Below are positions 11,682 through 13,122 of a stretch of DNA of 13,122 nucleotides, one piece after another. The position numbers were made by a program, and so were the translations under genes. How positions within the stretch are numbered: the stretch's first letter is position 1; the number at the start of each line of letters is the position of its first letter. Source of the stretch: an uncultured Cellvibrionales bacterium (GTDB taxonomy: Bacteria > Pseudomonadota > Gammaproteobacteria > Pseudomonadales > UBA7434); assembly GCA_937897785.1 (NCBI GenBank), contig CALCNB010000205.1:1-13122 (forward strand). The letters run 5' to 3'. The notes below the pieces were generated by a model. The model was not told where the DNA came from, made no database searches, and saw nothing but the letters and a program-made list of their open reading frames with translations.

Positions 11682-13122
11682 TTAGCCGATTATTTTTCGT
11701 TCATTTGAGGGTGGAATCATCATTGATTCTCGGTACTTAGCGACAGTTCGTCTAGCAACAGTAATTCCCTGCTCAGCTAACATAATGGCTAGTTTGTTAT
11801 CGCTCAAGGGTTTGCGAGTATTTTCATGGGCGATTATTTTTTTTATGATCGCTCTAATGGCGGTTGAGGAGCATTCTCCACCTGAATCAGTTGAGACGTG
11901 ACTTGAAAAAAAGTACTTTAATTCAAAGATACCTCTTGGTGTATGCATGAATTTTTGAGTGGTTACTCGCGATATAGTCGATTCATGCATTTCTACATCG
12001 GTCGCAATGTCATGAAGAACTAAGGGTTTCATTGCTTCTTCACCGAGCTCGAGAAAATTATTTTGATGCTCGACAATTTTTGTAGCAACTTTTAATAAGG
12101 TTTCGTTTCTACTGTGCAGGCTTTTCAAGAACCATTTTGCTTCCTGTAAATTGTCTTTTAAAAAATTATTGTCAGTGCTGGTATCGGCGCGTTTAATCAG
12201 TGATGCATATTGATGATTGATTTGTAGATTGGGCGCAATGTCGGGGTTAAGCTTAACTTGCCAGCGGTTATTTATTTTATCGACATAAACATCGGGTATA
12301 ACATACTCGGCTGTGTTGTTGTTAAAGGATTCGCCAGGGCTTGGGTTGAGGCTTTTAATCAGCTCAATAACGGCCGCTAGTTCACGCTCTTTGAGTTTAG
12401 TACGTCGAATGAGTTGGCTATAATCACGAGAGGCTAGCAGATTAAGGTGTCGATCAATCACTTCTGCAGCTTTTTCTCGCCAAGGTGTATCGCTTGGTAA
12501 TTGCGAGAGCTGAATCATTAGGCAGTCAGTAAGGTCAAGACTAGCGACTCCGACGGGATCAAATTGTTGGAGGCGATGACGCACGGCTTCGATTTCGTCG
12601 ATTTCGACCTCGAGCTGTGCATCAAAGGTTTGAAGTAGTTCTTCTGGCGTTGTTTCCAATAGCCCGCTCGGTTTTAGAGCATCAATAATGGCAATTGCAA
12701 TGCAGCGGTCTTTTTCGCTCATTGGCGTGAGGTTTAACTGCCAAGCTAAATGACTCGACAGTGTTTCAGCCGTTGAATTTCGGTGATCAATATCTGGGAT
12801 TTCATTAAATTCATAGTTGTTATTCTGTGCTGGGCTACTTGAGTGGGTGTAAATATCATCCCATTTGGTATCAATGCTTAGCTCATCTGGGATATTTTCC
12901 TGCCAGTTGCTATCTTGATTGATGTCGATAGCTTCATCATTGGCGTCAAAGTTGTTATCGGACTCTTTGGCAGTTTCATCAAAGTTGTTCAGGGGTTCAG
13001 AGAATGCAGGGTCGCTGTCATTGCTTTTGCTCTCATTATTATTGTCTCTCTTGTTGGTAGAGGTATTTTTATCTTCTTCATAATTTGTATCATCTAAAAT
13101 TTCAAGCATGGGGTTACTGTCG
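11682..13122 (-). CDS. rpoN: RNA polymerase sigma-54 factor, 5' partial
   Basis: Sigma-54 directs core RNA polymerase to -24/-12 promoters that need an AAA+ activator, controlling nitrogen, motility and other genes. The window shows about 479 residues. Codons upstream of the internal ATG at 13109 read DSNP, continuing as MLEILDD, the end of region I (usually ESNPxLE). So roughly 45 N-terminal residues lie beyond the window edge and that ATG is not the start. Counting from it, a long acidic Asn/Asp-rich region II follows (about 8-115), then the core-binding domain beginning LSSHLAWQLNLTPM (near 117-130), the HTH region, and the RpoN box ARRTVAKYRE (452-461, bases 11727-11756), identical to the family consensus. 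The C-terminus is IPPSNERKIIG. The total would be about 520 residues, a little longer than usual because of region II. It is followed by hpf. Confidence 0.97.
   Translation of the reverse strand, partial: DSNPMLEILDDTNYEEDKNTSTNKRDNNNESKSNDSDPAFSEPLNNFDETAKESDNNFDANDEAIDINQDSNWQENIPDELSIDTKWDDIYTHSSSPAQNNNYEFNEIPDIDHRNSTAETLSSHLAWQLNLTPMSEKDRCIAIAIIDALKPSGLLETTPEELLQTFDAQLEVEIDEIEAVRHRLQQFDPVGVASLDLTDCLMIQLSQLPSDTPWREKAAEVIDRHLNLLASRDYSQLIRRTKLKERELAAVIELIKSLNPSPGESFNNNTAEYVIPDVYVDKINNRWQVKLNPDIAPNLQINHQYASLIKRADTSTDNNFLKDNLQEAKWFLKSLHSRNETLLKVATKIVEHQNNFLELGEEAMKPLVLHDIATDVEMHESTISRVTTQKFMHTPRGIFELKYFFSSHVSTDSGGECSSTAIRAIIKKIIAHENTRKPLSDNKLAIMLAEQGITVARRTVAKYRESMMIPPSNERKIIG

Noticed and set aside
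11682..13109. rpoN starting at the internal ATG at 13109 as a short sigma-54 lacking region I
   Set aside because: In-frame codons upstream read DSNP, continuing the conserved end of region I, so the gene simply runs off the window.

Overview
The window looks like the chromosome of a Gram-negative gammaproteobacterium, probably a marine or aquatic heterotroph (inference). The evidence is a contiguous rpoN-hpf-ptsN-rapZ-ptsO block, plus mgtE and darP, in a moderate-GC genome rich in acyl-CoA and short-chain-dehydrogenase enzymes. No insertion sequence, phage gene, tRNA, rRNA or CRISPR array was seen. No gap between genes exceeds about 300 bases.

Layout. The first 1.95 kb is on the + strand: the C-terminal part of an FAD-linked 2-hydroxyacid dehydrogenase whose start lies outside the window, followed 7 bases later by a predicted lipoprotein with a 2-keto-4-pentenoate-hydratase fold. 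Everything from 1945 to the end is on the - strand. Read in the direction of transcription (right to left), it starts with rpoN (sigma-54, N-terminus cut by the window edge) and hpf, ptsN, rapZ and ptsO, the usual sigma-54 / nitrogen-PTS / ribosome-hibernation cluster. Next comes a tightly spaced six-gene set: nitroreductase, SnoaL-like protein, ACAD10/11-type acyl-CoA dehydrogenase, APH-fold kinase, extended SDR and a small four-helix membrane protein. The last genes are mgtE (Mg2+ transporter) and darP (50S assembly factor). darP converges on the lipoprotein gene with a 4-base overlap of stop codons.

How it works together. The rpoN block links carbon/nitrogen signalling (EIIA-Ntr, NPr), control of amino-sugar synthesis (RapZ) and ribosome dormancy (HPF). 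The six-gene set is the most distinctive part. The kinase and dehydrogenase resemble the two halves of mammalian ACAD10/ACAD11 and the LvaA/LvaC pair of Pseudomonas levulinate catabolism, which remove a hydroxyl from 4-hydroxyacyl-CoA by phosphorylation and elimination. The other four genes do not match the known lva operon, so the substrate is open. I recall ptsO lying next to mgtE in related bacteria (for example Shewanella), so the six genes may be an insertion into a conserved block.

The most interesting leads are the kinase/dehydrogenase operon, the lipobox-bearing hydratase homologue, and a strong hairpin between the catabolic operon and mgtE. Most of the rest is ordinary conserved housekeeping content.
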